Assembly (NCBI GenBank): GCA_905250885.1
Contig: CAJNOQ010002173.1
Span: 1 to 25,839 of the forward strand
Source of the DNA: Didymodactylos carnosus
Taxonomy: Eukaryota > Rotifera > Eurotatoria > Philodinida > Philodinidae
DNA length: 25,839 bases
Direction of reading: 5' to 3'
The notes beneath the pieces were generated by a model that was given only the letters and a program-made list of their open reading frames with translations, had not been told where the DNA came from and made no database searches. Positions within the stretch are counted from its first letter, which is position 1. Each line of letters begins with the position of its first letter. A program made the position numbers and the translations under genes. Below, piece by piece: positions 22,105-25,839 of this stretch.

Positions 22105-24076
22105 ACATAACGCGTCTACTTTGCTGTTATCTAGATAGTTTGATGAAACTCGTCTGATTTAAAGCAGAACAGTTTGGAGCGCATTTTTGAAAAGTTTCTA
22201 TAAGGTTCAGATAAAACATAAAATTAACCATATCTAAAAAATGAAATATTTATTAACTTGAGAAAAAAGTATTTCTCTTCAATAGACAAGAGACTATTTA
22301 ACCTTACTAGTCTGTCTTGTGCAGATTTGTCTTTGACATACAAATTAGTTTAAAAAAAGAGAAAAATTAATTATTTGCAGGAAATCTAAAAGACAAGAGT
22401 TTTCGCTTCATACAGACTGATATTAGATTGATTCATTTTTATTTTTTAACATTTGTCTTGTTCTACGTAGATATGTAATAGTGAAATAATTCCTAGCTGA
22501 TAACTCATGAAATTCTAGTTATCTTTTGAACGATTAGATTTGTTCAGAATAAAGCGATATTATCTGCCTTATTTCATTTGCTTGCTACAGATCTCTATGG
22601 TGACGGTGCAGTTCAAGTCAGCTAGTAATGAATTGTCCTGAAGCACAAACGTTACTTAAACATGTATAAAAAATAAAATAAAAACATTTCACCATTAAAA
22701 TGTTACTGCATTAACATCATTTGTATTTTTGCATTTCTTCAATCATCTAAAAAACAAAATTGTGTAACGAGTGTTTAACATAATAAAGCATAGAAGCAGT
22801 ATTATAATATATTAATTTACTTTGTCTCGAACACCATTAGATACATGAGCCAAAAATCCCATTACAATAGACATTTGATGAAAACGCGAATTATGTTAGA
22901 AGTTAACAAGATTTTAATGTTCAGACTGCATTATAGACACTGACAAGTAGTATTAGTCTATTCTAAGATGTGTTGGTGTCATGTATTAGATCCAGTATTC
23001 TTTGTCTATCTATACGTGTGCTAATCCTATAAATTCTTATAAAAAGAATAATAATAATTATTGTCCGCTTCTTTGTCAGGTTTCTCATTTACATGTTAAA
23101 GTCCTATATTGACTTCTAGAAACCGTGAAATTATGCATGTTTTTGGTGATACAAGTAGGGAGTATGACTCTTCTTTTTTAATTATCCCTTCTATCGAGTA
23201 ACTCTAAACATCGAACATAGAGAACTGTAATCGATTCAATCATCGCGACCAATTGCATTAAGCTCAAATCGACAGAAACTAGACAGTAAGTACACTGATC
23301 CTCATAACTGATGTTGATGAATAGGACGTACCAGAAGCGCAGAGAAGAGGAAAAATTCAATAGCAAGGAATATACAACAGCTTAGTCATCTGACTATTTT
23401 CGGTTAGCAAAACTTAGTAGATATAAAGACAGTCTAAAATCCGGATTCTCAATTGTTGAGTGCCATAGAGCACCAATTAGTTAACTTATAAAACAAAAAA
23501 AAAAAAAAAAAGATACGGTGTTCTTACTTGGACTTAATTATTTCTATTTGTTCTAAGTTGTTTTCTTCTTATTCACTATTTGTGCTTTTACTACATTAGT
23601 AATAAATATACTTCGACGTTTTTTGAAATCTATCATAACCTATGTGTTCCATACGATACAAAACAATAAAAACAAAATATTGGAGAGAGAAAAAAAAGAA
23701 TAGAGAAAAGAAAAAATAGTCGCTTTCATATACAAAAAAAAATTTACTATAAAAATTACGATAATCACTACGATCTATTCACAATGGAATAAATCAATCT
23801 TTTCTTTTTACAATGAATAAATGAAATTTCGAAGTAATGGTAAAAAATGTGTATTTATTTATTGTTTAATTCAATAATTTTTTTTTTTTCATCTAAACAA
23901 GTATCGTTGAATAGACAAGAAATACTAGGCTTTAGAAAGTAAAACATGTTAATTCAAAGCAACGAATACTAATACTTAGCGTCAAATGAGATATTGTCGG
24001 ACAAATTTAATGATGAAACTTTTTTCAATAGCTCAGAAAGATTTAGAGTAACATAGTTTCAAACTTTCTTCATAAA
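22105..24076. other. Gene-free AT-rich region
   Basis: No supported coding sequence on either strand. It contains an A-tract (about 23493-23511) and scattered short homopolymers. A 62-codon minus-strand frame at 23178-23366 has no motif. Confidence 0.45.
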
Positions 24077-24091
24077 ATGTAAAACGGTTTA

Positions 24092-24180
24092 CTCTCAGTT
24101 CCCAAATTGCTCACTCTCACACCTGCTCGCCCCTTTGATGTTGTTTCATCTTACAAAGCCAATTTGGGACGAACTGAGAG
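24092..24180. repeat. Small inverted repeat flanked by a 9-bp direct repeat
   Basis: The left arm (24092-24109) CTCTCAGTTCCCAAATTG and the inverted right arm (24160-24180) match apart from a 3-base indel, enclosing about 50 bp. Outside the arms, ATGTAAAAC occurs on both sides in direct orientation (24077-24085 and 24187-24195), but 6 bp from each arm. A related string, TTTACTCTCAGTT, recurs near 25665. This may be a tiny MITE or the remnant of one. Confidence 0.55.
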
Positions 24181-24195
24181 GACACCATGTAAAAC

Positions 24196-25839
24196 TACTC
24201 TTTTTTATTTTTCGTCTTCTTCTTTTATATATCTGGGCATACTGATGTTAATTACCGTCAGTGTGTAGATCAGAATTTTCCAATATTTAAATAAAACAAA
24301 AAAATGGCACTTAACATGAGTTTAACGGTTTTAGATTATTGCATGTCATGCTACCAAAACGTGCTTAGTAAGAGATCGAATATATTAAACTAGAACGTTA
24401 AACACGTTTTTTTAACACGTTTTCATTTATTGACAATAGTCAGGACACATGCAAGACTGAATGACTCTTATAAATCGTGCGTCACAACAAACGATTAGAT
24501 ACTATATAATATAATTTAATTTTTCTCTTTTCTTTTCTTCATTTTTATAGTTGTAATCATTTTTTCGAAACACGCTGATATTTTTCTGTTTTGGTGTTTG
24601 ATTCTCTTTTCTGACTTGTCGTATGTACACACCTATAATTATATTCTTTAGTAAGCAATTTTCATTCTTCTATTAAACTTACTGCACTACAGAAAATTAA
24701 AATTTATCAACGAAAATAAAAAAAAAGAGACATTATTTTCAAAAAAAATTTGAGAGAGAGAGAGAAATAGAATATGATCCATCTTATTAAAAAAAGAAAT
24801 ATCCACATTAAATTCAAAACACAAAAAAAAGTTCATTTTATTTTTTCTTCTATTTAGTGTGTTTGAAATTAACTGTCTGATATAATTTCAATTGTAAAAA
24901 AGAAAAAAAGAAGATAAACGAACAAAACAAAGAGTTTATACTATTCGCACAGAAAAAAAACAAAATAGTCTATACTTCCGAAGAAAACAATATAACAAAA
25001 TATAACAAATTATTTTGTATAATAAAGTGTTAATGTTAGATGCTCGATTGTACTCATGGAAAAATAATTATCCTAAATTTGTAAATTATGATACGATTTT
25101 TTTGTTTTCTTTCTTTCTAATCATTATTCCATTCACATACATTTTTTTTTTTCTATTCAACAAAATTGAGTTTTGATACATGCTGACAATGATAAAAATA
25201 GAACAAGAACAGATGGAAATAAAACTATATTAGTTATCAGAATAATAGTTGACATTTTCTAAGATAAAGTAACTCAATAATTGTTAATGTTTTCTATATT
25301 AGAAAAAGATTTACACATCTTTGAATAATAAAACATTAACTTCAATAATTAATTAAATTAAAATAAATTTACTAACCTGATAACTTTGAATGATTTATAA
25401 ATATTTTTCTTCTTTAAAAAATTAAAATTCATGAATAAATATTTCTCAATATCAATCATAATATGTTTATTTTATTCAATAACAAGTTGACAAATTTCAA
25501 TATTTTATATGTTAAAAGAAATATTCTTATGAAAATCTATTTTTAATATTTGTACAATACAATCTGAGATGATGATTAGTTAATTATTTATTGTTGTTGT
25601 TTTCGTTCGTTTTATTCTCAAACATCGATAATCACAAAATAATTTTTAGTAAAAGAAAAGTTCTTTACTCTCAGTTGGATGTCTTCTTTAGGAAATGACA
25701 AGAGAATACCAAAAAAACAAACCACTTTTTTTTTCTGCGTCATTTAATTCTGCTTAAGGGTTTTTCCTAATATAAATATTATCAATGTCACGATCATTTA
25801 ATAGCTATGTTGAAAACAACTGTCATTCATTACTGTTCC
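24196..25839. other. Gene-free, very AT-rich right end
   Basis: No supported gene. The stretch has poly-A and poly-T runs and a short GA run near 24752-24766. A consensus minus-strand donor, CAG|GTTAGT, sits near 25377. It could close a 5' untranslated exon of a minus-strand gene, but there is nothing to confirm this. Confidence 0.45.

Noticed and set aside
1..25839. CRISPR array, rRNA, bacterial operon or integrated virus
   Set aside because: There are no regularly spaced repeats, rRNA core sequences, or capsid or polymerase motifs. Introns and polyadenylation signals show eukaryotic nuclear DNA.

Overview
This is an AT-rich animal (metazoan) nuclear window. The best-resolved gene has 18 exons, and all but one of its introns are about 50-75 bp. 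A decayed gene of the NLRC3-like leucine-rich-repeat type and several small inverted-repeat transposons are also present. Together these fit a bdelloid rotifer such as Rotaria or Adineta, but that assignment is an inference from gene structure and repeat content. No marker in the window proves it.

Layout, left to right. Positions 1-778 carry the probable last two exons of an unidentified + strand gene, followed by an AATAAA signal at 813-818. Positions 1733-2275 (-) hold a broken leucine-rich-repeat gene. Positions 2375-2564 are a short inverted-repeat element. Positions 3049-7880 (-) hold a complete L-fucokinase gene (FCSK/FUK type), and all 18 exons could be joined in frame to give a predicted 1122-residue protein. 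Positions 8193-8867 are a hAT-like non-autonomous transposon with terminal inverted repeats, near-perfect 8-bp target duplications and an internal 42-bp perfect palindrome. Positions 10709-13498 (-) hold a three-exon gene that matches the amino-terminal, long-isoform part of the transcriptional repressor Capicua (CIC). It stops before any HMG box.

The right half (about 13.5-25.8 kb) has no gene I can support. It is AT-rich sequence with microsatellites. It also contains a 1343-bp nested inverted-repeat element (17739-19081) carrying six copies of a 16-bp motif, a 156-bp element with 8-bp flanking repeats (21670-21825), a 30-bp tandem duplication beside a strong splice donor on the minus strand (22037-22104), and a small hairpin (24092-24180).

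FCSK and the CIC-like gene lie head-to-tail on the minus strand, about 2.8 kb apart. Nothing in the sequence ties them functionally: one belongs to fucose salvage (L-fucose to fucose-1-phosphate, feeding GDP-fucose), the other looks like a transcription cofactor. The most interesting points are the apparently HMG-less Capicua and the nested inverted-repeat element. I saw no sign of an organised new multi-gene system.
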